Source: Pseudomonadota bacterium (GTDB taxonomy: Bacteria; Pseudomonadota; Gammaproteobacteria; Steroidobacterales; Steroidobacteraceae). Taken from it: DNA of 64,000 nt. The notes under the pieces were generated by a model, which was not told the origin of the DNA, did no database searches, and was given only the letters and a program-made list of their open reading frames with translations. Positions 55,410-62,997 of this stretch are shown piece after piece; the stretch's first letter is position 1, and each line of letters opens with the position of its first letter. The stretch lies in the NCBI GenBank assembly GCA_023433705.1, contig JAEYUC010000024.1:1-64000 (forward strand), written 5' to 3'. A program made the position numbers and the translations under genes.

Positions 55410-56567
55410 TCAGCGGCGCGCATCGTTCGCGAGCTCGGCATAGAGTTTCTCATGCGCGGCGATCATATGGCCGACCGTGAAGGCCCGCTCGTATCTGCGG
55501 CGCGCGGCAACCGCAAGGCGCTGGCGCAGATCGCGGTCGCGCAGGAGGCGCCGCAGTCCCTCGGCGAGCGCGGCGGGATTCGCGGGTGGAACGACCAGGC
55601 CGGTTTCTTCGTTGAGCACCACGTGCGGATTCTCGCCCACGGACGTGACGACCATCGCCTTCTCGTGGGCCATGGCCTCGAGAACCACGATCGACATCGC
55701 TTCCCAGATGGACGACTGCACGAAGATGTCCGCGAGCGGCAGCACGCGATCCGCGGCCTGGGACATCCAGCCGAGGAATTTCACGTGTTCGCCCAGGTTC
55801 AGTCTCTCAGCTTGTTCGCGCAGCGGCTTTTCCAGGACACCGCCGCCCACGAGCGCGAGCTGGAACTGTTCGCCGCTGTCGCGCAGGAGCGCGACCGCAT
55901 CCAGCAGGTGCGCGAGGCCCTTCTGCGCGATCAGCGTGCTGATGCTCGCGATGATCGGAACGTCGGTTCGCAGTTCCGCGAATCTCTCAGGGGAGACCCC
56001 GCGCTCGCGCGGATCGTCGACGCCGTTCCACAGTACGCGCATGCGCTTCTCGGGAATCCCGTAGATGGCGCGGATGGACGCCGCCTGTTCACGTCCGACC
56101 GGAACGAGCGCATCCGGAATGCGCCACAAGGTTCCTTCGACGATCTGCCACTTGCGCGCGAGATGCGGATAGTTGCCGAAATGAAAGGTGTGCACGTGGC
56201 GCAGCCCGGGTGTGATGACCCGGCACATCGAGCCGACGATCAGGCCATGGATGTCGTGCGTGTGAATGACGTCGATGCGCCTTTCCCTGACCAGGCGTCT
56301 CAGCCTGAAAAACGAAAGATAGTCCCGCTTGCCGGGCGCGAGGCCGGGGATGGGCATCAGGTCGACACCGGCCTTCCGCATGCGGTCGGCATTCACGCCC
56401 GCTTCCTTGAGATAACAGGCCGACACCTCGAAGGCGTTTCGCCCGAGATTTTCCGCCAGGCAGGCGGCGACCTGCTCCGCCCCGCCGATGTGCAGGGTGG
56501 AGTTGACGATCATGACGCGGATTCGGTCGGGACTAGCCACGCGCGGGCTCGGCGGGTTCGGGATCAA
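55410..56567 (-). CDS. Family 4 glycosyltransferase
   Basis: 385 residues. GT-B fold with VMIVNSTLHIGGAEQVAACL, HTHDIHGLIVGS, IASISTLIAQKGLAHLLDAV, LVGGGVLEKPLREQAERL and SSIWEAMSIVVLEAMAHEK. It is the first gene of the minus-strand operon, whose promoter should lie in the 324-bp gap to its right, next to a CRP-type palindrome. Sugar specificity unknown. An inner start at residue 19 (MIVNST) is unlikely to be used. Confidence 0.9.
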   Translation of the reverse strand: MIPNPPSPRVASPDRIRVMIVNSTLHIGGAEQVAACLAENLGRNAFEVSACYLKEAGVNADRMRKAGVDLMPIPGLAPGKRDYLSFFRLRRLVRERRIDVIHTHDIHGLIVGSMCRVITPGLRHVHTFHFGNYPHLARKWQIVEGTLWRIPDALVPVGREQAASIRAIYGIPEKRMRVLWNGVDDPRERGVSPERFAELRTDVPIIASISTLIAQKGLAHLLDAVALLRDSGEQFQLALVGGGVLEKPLREQAERLNLGEHVKFLGWMSQAADRVLPLADIFVQSSIWEAMSIVVLEAMAHEKAMVVTSVGENPHVVLNEETGLVVPPANPAALAEGLRRLLRDRDLRQRLAVAARRRYERAFTVGHMIAAHEKLYAELANDARR

Positions 56568-56891
56568 GCCCCGCCACGGGTGGTTGCTGCATCATGTGAA
56601 GGTTACCGGGGGGACCCCGTTTCGTAGTTGGATTAATGAAAACACCGGCGCGAACTGCGAAGTAGATCGCACTGTAAAAACCCGGATGTTTGTCAAGCTC
56701 CATGTGAGCAAAATCACATTTCCAGCCAAGTCGCCGATTGTCGACGGTTTGCCGTCTTCTGGCACTGTTTGTTCCAATCGTAACCTTAGGTCAGCTTGCT
56801 TTTTCGCTTACGCTGGCGGGGCTCCAGATCGAGCCAGCGGCCATTCCCGCACCGCCCACGAACGCCTCGGACGAGGCTGGAGAAAATTGAG
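56568..56891. other. 324-bp divergent intergenic region, AT-richer than surroundings
   Basis: Gap between the minus-strand glycosyltransferase operon and the plus-strand beta-helix gene. It holds the CRP-type palindrome at 56703-56718. On the minus strand TTGACA lies at 56696-56691 and TACAGT at 56676-56671, only 14 bp apart. On the plus strand TGGCAC begins at 56760, a partial match to a sigma-54 -24 element without a good -12. No small reading frame with a convincing start is seen. Confidence 0.5.
56703..56718. promoter_or_regulatory. Perfect CRP-type palindrome
   Basis: TGTGA, six bases (GCAAAA), TCACA: a perfect match to the CRP/Vfr/Clp consensus. It sits between two divergent units of the EPS locus, 136 bp from the glycosyltransferase start and 174 bp from the beta-helix protein start, and seven bases from TTGACA on the minus strand. 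In Xanthomonas, the CRP homologue Clp binds c-di-GMP and controls EPS. A similar site lies at 8818-8833. Confidence 0.65.
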
Positions 56892-58424
56892 ATGTTGAAG
56901 ATCCACCAGAGACGAGCCTTACAACTCTGCATGGCTTTGCTCGTGTTGTTTGCATCGATGCAGACATTCGCGGCGAACTATCCACTCGAGTTGGTTTCGC
57001 CGCGCGCCGCCGGCACGGCCCCTGCCTCGGGCAACGCGGCGATAGATGCGTCGAATCGAATCTTCCGCGCGTACCCCGGCATCGAGTACAACATTCGCGC
57101 GATCATCGTCGGCGGAGCGTATCCGTACACCTTCTCGCTCACGAATGCGCCGACGGGGATGACCATCAACCCCAACACCGGTGAAATCCGGTGGCCGAAT
57201 CCCACCGGCACGAGTGCGAGCCCGACGATCACGGTGCGCGACGCGGAAGGCACGGAGAGGTCCTCGCCGTGGACGATCTCGGTTACCACGAGCGGCTTCC
57301 GCTTCGTCGATGCCGCGGCCGGCCAGCGCCACCCGACGGGTAACGGCACGATCGACAATCCCTGGCGCACGATCAGCGACATGGTCGCCGGCGGCAGCGC
57401 GAGCGACATCGTGTATTTCCGCAATGGCACGTACAACGCGCTCGACCTGCCGCGCGCGAGCGTCGGTTCTGCGTGGGAGCGAGTGGAAATCAACAACTCA
57501 GCCAACAAGTGGATCGCGTTTCCCGGTCACTCTCCGGTGATCGATTTCGGCTACCGCGCGGGCGGTGATCCCGGCGTGATCATCCGCCTGAACTCGCGCA
57601 ACCTGTACATCGACGGTTTCGAAACGCGCGCCACCCGGATCATCGGCTTCCAGATCGGCGGCGGTAACCACAGCGTGTTCCGCCGGATGCGCATGCATCA
57701 GCTGAACCAGGCGGGAGCGAATCTCGACGGCTCCAACGCGTCGTTCATCATGACCTTGTCCGTCTACTCGGACTCGAACGCGGGCGGCAACGCCTCGGTC
57801 TGGGGCCAGTACCTGACCATCCAGGACAGCGAGTTCTATGACGCGCCTCATGACGTCATGCTCAAGACCTACTCGCAGTGGAAGATGGTCATCGAGGACA
57901 ACTACTTCCACGATGCGCGGCTGGCGGTCGAACTCAAGGCCGACATGCCGCAATTCCAGTATCGCCACAATCGCCACACGAACATCAGCCGCGTGGCGAT
58001 CGGCGGCAACATGCATTCGTACTCCACGAGCGGCGAGATCAACTTCAACCTCGTGAATGCACCGAGTGGCGAATGGGCGCTGGACCTGAATTCGGATTCG
58101 CAGGCGAAGCGCATCGACGTCTACCGAAACACGTTCCTGGGCAACGTGAAGGTTCGCAACGTCGACAGTGCCGACGGTCCCTTCCGTCTGTACGACAACG
58201 TCTTCATCAACGGCGAGTCGAACAGCACGAAAGTGCGGCTCGAAAACGTCTCCGACAACTCGCGCGTCATCATCCAGAACAACCTGACCGGCTCGCCCGG
58301 CGGCGGAGTGGTCGATGCGACGGGTTTGCTGACCAGCGCGTACGCGCAGTACCGCGGTCTGCGCGGATACGAAGTCGGCAACGTCATTCGTCCGCGCCCA
58401 CCGTCAGGCGTGACGGCGCAGTAG
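56892..58424 (+). CDS. Secreted protein: Ig-like segment followed by right-handed parallel beta-helix
   Basis: 510 residues from the ATG at 56892 (MLKIHQRRALQLCMAL), with GGAG upstream. A signal peptide ends near FASMQTFAAN. Residues ~30-130 hold an Ig-like segment (PYTFSLTNAPTGMTINPNTG) similar to the two riboswitch-controlled lipoproteins. From ~140 to the end, turns rich in Asn/Gly/Ser (IDGFETRATRIIGFQIGG, YLTIQDSEFYDAPHDVMLK, VIEDNYFHDARLAVELK) form a pectate-lyase-like beta helix. Such folds are found in polysaccharide lyases, epimerases and adhesins. No catalytic set can be named by eye. No PEP-CTERM tail is present. Confidence 0.83.
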   Translation: MLKIHQRRALQLCMALLVLFASMQTFAANYPLELVSPRAAGTAPASGNAAIDASNRIFRAYPGIEYNIRAIIVGGAYPYTFSLTNAPTGMTINPNTGEIRWPNPTGTSASPTITVRDAEGTERSSPWTISVTTSGFRFVDAAAGQRHPTGNGTIDNPWRTISDMVAGGSASDIVYFRNGTYNALDLPRASVGSAWERVEINNSANKWIAFPGHSPVIDFGYRAGGDPGVIIRLNSRNLYIDGFETRATRIIGFQIGGGNHSVFRRMRMHQLNQAGANLDGSNASFIMTLSVYSDSNAGGNASVWGQYLTIQDSEFYDAPHDVMLKTYSQWKMVIEDNYFHDARLAVELKADMPQFQYRHNRHTNISRVAIGGNMHSYSTSGEINFNLVNAPSGEWALDLNSDSQAKRIDVYRNTFLGNVKVRNVDSADGPFRLYDNVFINGESNSTKVRLENVSDNSRVIIQNNLTGSPGGGVVDATGLLTSAYAQYRGLRGYEVGNVIRPRPPSGVTAQ

Positions 58425-58430
58425 AATGGT

Positions 58431-58466
58431 CCCCGAGGGCGCAACCTTCCGGTTGCGCCCTCGGGG
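58431..58466. terminator. Perfect 16-bp hairpin between beta-helix gene and acetyltransferase gene
   Basis: CCCCGAGGGCGCAACC (58431-58446) pairs perfectly with GGTTGCGCCCTCGGGG (58451-58466) around loop TTCC. It starts six bases after the beta-helix stop and ends 11 bases before the next ATG. There is no T-tract on either side, so it may be a processing or attenuation element rather than an intrinsic terminator. Confidence 0.6.
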
Positions 58467-58477
58467 AGCCAGGTTGC

Positions 58478-58855
58478 ATGAAGCGAGCGTTGTTCGAGAT
58501 CCGCAGAAAACTGCAGGTCGCGTTTTGTTGTCAGATTCCGGTGCGTTACTGGCGCACCGTCAAGTTTCCCCATCCGGTCGGAATAGTCATCGGCGACGGC
58601 GCGGTCATCGGACGCGGCGTGCGGATCTACCAGAACGTGACCATCGGCCTGACAGAGAATATGGCTCGCAACGAGGCCGTGAACTATCCGACCATCGAAG
58701 ACGAAGTGTTCATCTATGCCGGCGCGGTGATATTCGGCGGAATCGTCGTCGGCGCCCGTTCGGTCATCGGCGCCAATGCGATTGTGAGCCGCAGCGTACC
58801 TCCGGATTCCGTCGTCTTCGGATACAACCAGGTGCGGCCGCGCAAGCCCTCCTGA
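58478..58855 (+). CDS. Hexapeptide-repeat acetyltransferase (serine acetyltransferase-like)
   Basis: 125 residues. Left-handed beta-helix hexads are clear: VGIVIGDGAVIGRGVRIYQNVTIG, here broken as IVIGDGAVIGRGVRIYQ, then VFIYAGAVIFGGIVVGARSVIGANAIV. The family acetylates serine or sugars using acetyl-CoA. It is much shorter than CysE and matches the minimal sugar/serine acetyltransferases of capsule loci. Its ribosome site AGGTTGC is close to the hairpin at 58431-58466, so the hairpin may affect its translation. It probably O-acetylates the EPS. Confidence 0.85.
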   Translation: MKRALFEIRRKLQVAFCCQIPVRYWRTVKFPHPVGIVIGDGAVIGRGVRIYQNVTIGLTENMARNEAVNYPTIEDEVFIYAGAVIFGGIVVGARSVIGANAIVSRSVPPDSVVFGYNQVRPRKPS

Positions 58856-58927
58856 AGCGGGCCTGGCTCACAACCTGAAGCAGCGATTTCCCCCGGCGCC
58901 CGAGACACGTGGGGCCGATCCCGTAAT

Positions 58928-60283
58928 ATGCCGCGTCCCGTTTTTCCGATGCGGCTCATGCTCACACTCCAAACCCAACAAGCGCTCTCGGAATTGCCCG
59001 GAGTCCGTGGCTTCGTGGCGTTCTTCCTGCTGCTGCGTTCCCGAGTATTCGATCTGCGAGGACGTCGATATCGCGCCCTCGACGACGCATGCCGCGCCTC
59101 GAGGCTGTCGGGCGCGGGAATCCTGCGGCGAATCGCCGCGGCGCGCGTCGCCACGGACCTGGCGCGGATTCATCGCGAAGATCGCAATCCGGTCGCCGAC
59201 GACTATTTGCGGGACGACACGTCTTTCCGGGAAGCATCGATCTACGCGCTCGCCGGGCGAGGGGGGAGATCTGACCTGCTGCGCGACCTCATCGTCCTCA
59301 AGAAATACACGCCCGGGGAAAAGGGCGTCATCCTGCTCAAGTACGCGCGTACGTTCAGCGCCATCGTCGCGCTGCTCGACGTGCCGAAGCTGCAGGAACG
59401 GTACACCTTCGTGCTCGAACCCTGCTGGGCTGGCTACTGCGATCCATCCACCCTGATGCTGATCGCGCGCGGCAATCCGCTCATCGTGATGTGTTTCACC
59501 GAAGACGACCATCGCTTCATCGAGAGTCTCGGTGCGCCCGTGGTGCCGGTGCGGCTCGGTCCCGCCGACTGGGTCGACGCCTCGGTGTTCGCCGCGCCGC
59601 AGGTCGAGGAGAAGACCTACGACCTCGTGATGGTCGCGAACTGGGGCGCGCACAAGCGCCACGCGCAGTTGTTCCGCGCGCTGCGGGACGTGCGCGACCG
59701 CGACGTGCGGGTGTTGTTGTGCGGATTCGCGTGGGCGAACCGGACCGCGGACGACATCCGGCGCGAGGCCGCGGCGATCGACAATCCGCGGGTGCGGATC
59801 GAGATCCTCGAAAACGTGCCGCACGCGAAGCTGGCCGAATACGTCGCCCGGTCCAAGGTCTTCGTGTTCCTCACGCGCAAGGAAGGCGACAACAAGGCGC
59901 TGGTCGAAGCGATGTTCGCCGACACCGCGGTCATCGTTTACGACAAGACCATCGGCGGCGCTGGCAGTCGCGTGAACGGCGCGACCGGGATGTTCGCCTC
60001 CGACGAACAGCTCGCCGAGAAGATCGTCTACATGCTGGATCACCATCGCGAATTCACGCCGCGCCAATGGGCGCTCGCGAACACCGGCAGCGCGATCGCG
60101 ACGAAGGTGCTGGATGACATCCTGCGACGCGCGGTCACCGCCGGAGGCGGCCGCTACACGACGCCGATCGTCGAAAAGACGAATGCACCGAACCTCGCGT
60201 ACAAAGATCCGGCGCGCCGCGCGGATTTCGCCGCGGACTACGAATTCATCCTGGGTTGTCAGCGCGCGAGCAGTCGCTCGTAG
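58928..60283 (+). CDS. GT-B-type glycosyltransferase, unrecognised family
   Basis: 451 residues. The N-terminal ~200 residues match nothing I recognise (YTFVLEPCWAGYCDPSTLML, MCFTEDDHRFIE). The C-terminal half is like a family 1/4 donor domain: LVMVANWGAHKRHAQLFRAL, VLLCGFAWANRT, ILENVPHAKLAEYVARSKVF and LTRKEGDNKALVEAMFADT. The motif E-x-DNKALVEAM resembles the donor-binding part of retaining GTs. An inner start at MRLMLTLQ is possible. It overlaps the convergent glycosyltransferase gene by 25 bases at the 3' ends. Confidence 0.72.
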   Translation: MPRPVFPMRLMLTLQTQQALSELPGVRGFVAFFLLLRSRVFDLRGRRYRALDDACRASRLSGAGILRRIAAARVATDLARIHREDRNPVADDYLRDDTSFREASIYALAGRGGRSDLLRDLIVLKKYTPGEKGVILLKYARTFSAIVALLDVPKLQERYTFVLEPCWAGYCDPSTLMLIARGNPLIVMCFTEDDHRFIESLGAPVVPVRLGPADWVDASVFAAPQVEEKTYDLVMVANWGAHKRHAQLFRALRDVRDRDVRVLLCGFAWANRTADDIRREAAAIDNPRVRIEILENVPHAKLAEYVARSKVFVFLTRKEGDNKALVEAMFADTAVIVYDKTIGGAGSRVNGATGMFASDEQLAEKIVYMLDHHREFTPRQWALANTGSAIATKVLDDILRRAVTAGGGRYTTPIVEKTNAPNLAYKDPARRADFAADYEFILGCQRASSRS

Positions 60284-61443
60284 AGCCGCTGCGTCTCCGC
60301 CACGTTGCGCGTGATGGAGAACTCCGCCTCGAGCCGCTGACGCCCGGCGCGGCCCATCCTCTCGACTTTCGCGGGATCGGCCAGCAAGTCGCGCAGCCGC
60401 GCCGCGAGCGCATCCGGGTCGCTGGGCGGGAAGAGATAACCCGTCACGCCGTCGACCAGGATCTCGGGTACCGCGCCATCGCCGCTCGCGATCAGCGGTT
60501 TCTCGAGCGCCATGGCCTCGAGCAGGACGCGGCCGAAGGGTTCGGGCGCCACCGACGCGTGAATCTGGATCGAGAGCGCGTTCACGTAGTTCGCGATGTC
60601 CTGCTTGAAGCCGGTGATCAATACGCGCTTTTCGAGTGCCAGTTCGGCGATCAGGGCATGCATGCGATGCCGGTAAGACATGTCATCCGGCGACGTGTCG
60701 CCGATGAGCAGGCAGACGACGTCCGGGTGTTCGTCGCGCAGTTTCGCCATCGCGCGGATCACGACTTCCTGGCCCTTCCATTCCTTGATGTTTCCGACGA
60801 TGCCGATGAGCCGCGCATCCGCCGGCACACCGAGCTCGGCGCGAATCTCGGAGGCCGCGCGCGTGACGCGCATCTGCTGCGGATCGAGGCCGTTGTGGAT
60901 GGTCACGATCGGCAGGCCGTGCACCCCGCGCGCCGAAAAGTTGTCGCGAACCGCGGCCGAGATGCAGATGACAGATTGCATGCGGCGACCTAACAGAAGG
61001 TCGCGAGGCTTGTAGCGCTCGTTGATCCCCCGCTCATGCGTGACGCAGGGGAGCCGGGCGAGCAGGGCGCCCAGGGTCCAGGTGTGGTTGCGGGTGATGC
61101 TGTTGTTCAGGTGCAGGATCCGGATGCGTTCACGCTTCAACAGGCGCGCGAGGCGGATGGGCTCCAGAATCCAGCCGCGCAGGAAATTCGCGCCCTTGGC
61201 GACCAGGCGCCCCACGGGTCCCTTGAGGGTCACCGGACGGGGGGTAGGGTGAACCAGTGTCGTTATGCCCGCGGCGTGGAATCGCGGCCGCAGCGCGTTA
61301 TCCGCGGCGAATACCACGATCGGTTCGTACCGGGTCCTATCCAGTCCGGAAACCAGGAACAGCAGGCTGAAAAACGATCCTCCAACCGTGCCATCGACAT
61401 TGCCTTCGACATAAAGAATGCGAACGGAACCCGCAGTTTTCAT
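60259..61443 (-). CDS. Family 4 glycosyltransferase
   Basis: 394 residues from the ATG at 61443 (MKTAGSVRILYVEGNVDG). GT-B fold with GGSFFSLLFLVSGLDR, HLNNSITRNHTW, IVGNIKEWKGQEVVIRAMAK, PEPFGRVLLEAMALEKPLIAS and GVTGYLFPPSDPDAL. An upstream in-frame ATG 48 bases away adds residues unlike the family. It is on the opposite strand from its neighbours and divergent from the flippase gene, from which it is 78 bp away. Confidence 0.9.
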   Translation of the reverse strand: MKTAGSVRILYVEGNVDGTVGGSFFSLLFLVSGLDRTRYEPIVVFAADNALRPRFHAAGITTLVHPTPRPVTLKGPVGRLVAKGANFLRGWILEPIRLARLLKRERIRILHLNNSITRNHTWTLGALLARLPCVTHERGINERYKPRDLLLGRRMQSVICISAAVRDNFSARGVHGLPIVTIHNGLDPQQMRVTRAASEIRAELGVPADARLIGIVGNIKEWKGQEVVIRAMAKLRDEHPDVVCLLIGDTSPDDMSYRHRMHALIAELALEKRVLITGFKQDIANYVNALSIQIHASVAPEPFGRVLLEAMALEKPLIASGDGAVPEILVDGVTGYLFPPSDPDALAARLRDLLADPAKVERMGRAGRQRLEAEFSITRNVAETQRLYERLLAR

Positions 61444-61521
61444 ACGTGGCAATCCTACCGCGCCGGGCCGCTCGAGGCTTGTGTGTATCATTGCCGCCCT
61501 CTCGGAATAAGGCTGTTCGCG

Positions 61522-62997
61522 GTGCCGCTCCAGGCCCTCAGGAAAGTGCTGCGCTTTGCATTTGCGGACGGCGGTTCCGTCGGCGCGCGCGTGTTTCGTT
61601 CCGGCATGTGGGTCGGAAGCTCGGAAGCCGTGATGGCCGTACTCGGCATCGTGCGTTCCGTCGCGCTCGCCCGCCTGCTCACGCCCGATGTGTTCGGACT
61701 CATGGCCCTGGCGCTCATCGTCGTGCGCGCCATCGAGACCTTCACTCGTCCGGGCGTCGCGCAGGCATTGATCGCCCGCCAGTCGGACTTCGACGAGGCG
61801 GCGCCCACGGCTTTTTCATTGCTGGTCGCCCGCGGACTGGTGATCGCCGCATGCCTCGGAATCGCGGCTCCGTGGATCGGCGACTTCTACGACTCGCAGT
61901 CGCTGGGCACGGTCCTCCAGGTGCTCGCGGTGACGTTCGTGATCGGCGGCTTCGCCAACATGAACACCATCGCGCGTCAGAAGGAACTGGATTTCCGCCG
62001 GCTGAGTTACCTCGCGCAGGTGCAGACGATCGCCGGAACGGCCGCGACGATCGCCGCGGCATGGTGGTTGCGCAGCGTCTGGGCGCTGGTCATCGGCCAG
62101 CTCCTGACCGCGTCGCTCAACGTCGCGCTTTCTTACTACTTCATCCCGGGCCGCATGCGCTTCGGCTTCGATCGCGGCATCGCGCGCGAGCTGCTCGGCT
62201 ATGGCAAGTTCATCGCGGCTTCGTCGATCGTGCTGTACATCGCGACCGAACTCGATTCCGCGGTCATAGGCAAGGTGCTCGGACATTCCGAGCTCGGCTT
62301 CTACACCATCGCATTCACGGTCGCGCACCTCGCGACGACCAACCTGTCGAAGATCGCGGCGAAGATCATGATGCCCGCCTACAGCCTGTTGCAATCGGAT
62401 CCGGTGGCGTTGCGCGGCGCCTATCTGCGTACTTTCGGATTCGTGTTGCTGGCCGTGCTGCCGGCGAGCGCGGGCCTCATCGTGCTGGCCGAACCGCTGA
62501 TCTTCGCCGTGTACGGTGAGAGGTGGCTCCCCGCGGCGCTGCCGATGCAGGTACTGGCGATCTTCGGGTTGCTGCGCGCGCTCGCGGCCTTCGCCGGGTA
62601 CATGTTCGAGGGCATCGGCAAGCCGCAGCTCTCGATGTACATGGGCGTGGTCCGGCTCGCGGTCATCGCTCCCATCATCGTGCCGGCGACCCTGAAATAC
62701 GGACTGCTCGGCGCGGCGGTGACCGTCACGCTGGGCATGCTCGCGCAATGGCTGCTCGGACTGTGGTACCTGCGCAAATACGTCGGCGTACGGTTCGTCG
62801 AGCTGGGGCGCGCGATGTGGCGGCCGTTGTGGACCACCGCGGCCATGACGGGCATCGCCGTCGGCGCGACACTCGCCTGGGACAACCACACCCTGCCGGG
62901 GCTCGCGACGACGGTCGTGACCGCAATGCTGGCGTACGGCCTGCTCAATCTGCGAACCTTTGCCCAGTTGCGGGGCGGAAGGGGCCCAACCGCATGA
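61522..62997 (+). CDS. Oligosaccharide flippase (Wzx/MATE-like)
   Basis: 491 residues from a GTG with AAGG eight bases upstream; no ATG is available near the start. About fourteen membrane spans are visible (for example VMAVLGIVRSVALARLL, FGLMALALIVVRAIETF, LASSSIVLYIATELDS-like IAASSIVLYIATELDS). The N-terminal FGLMALALIVVR and VFRSGMWVGSSE blocks are typical of polysaccharide translocases. It probably moves the lipid-linked EPS unit across the inner membrane, the step between the glycosyltransferases and the chain-length protein. It overlaps the acyl-CoA ligase gene by ATGA. Confidence 0.88.
   Translation: MPLQALRKVLRFAFADGGSVGARVFRSGMWVGSSEAVMAVLGIVRSVALARLLTPDVFGLMALALIVVRAIETFTRPGVAQALIARQSDFDEAAPTAFSLLVARGLVIAACLGIAAPWIGDFYDSQSLGTVLQVLAVTFVIGGFANMNTIARQKELDFRRLSYLAQVQTIAGTAATIAAAWWLRSVWALVIGQLLTASLNVALSYYFIPGRMRFGFDRGIARELLGYGKFIAASSIVLYIATELDSAVIGKVLGHSELGFYTIAFTVAHLATTNLSKIAAKIMMPAYSLLQSDPVALRGAYLRTFGFVLLAVLPASAGLIVLAEPLIFAVYGERWLPAALPMQVLAIFGLLRALAAFAGYMFEGIGKPQLSMYMGVVRLAVIAPIIVPATLKYGLLGAAVTVTLGMLAQWLLGLWYLRKYVGVRFVELGRAMWRPLWTTAAMTGIAVGATLAWDNHTLPGLATTVVTAMLAYGLLNLRTFAQLRGGRGPTA

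Noticed and set aside
56760..56775. Sigma-54 promoter upstream of the beta-helix gene
   Set aside because: TGGCAC is a good -24 element but the -12 position reads GTTC instead of TTGC, so PrsR/RpoN control cannot be claimed.
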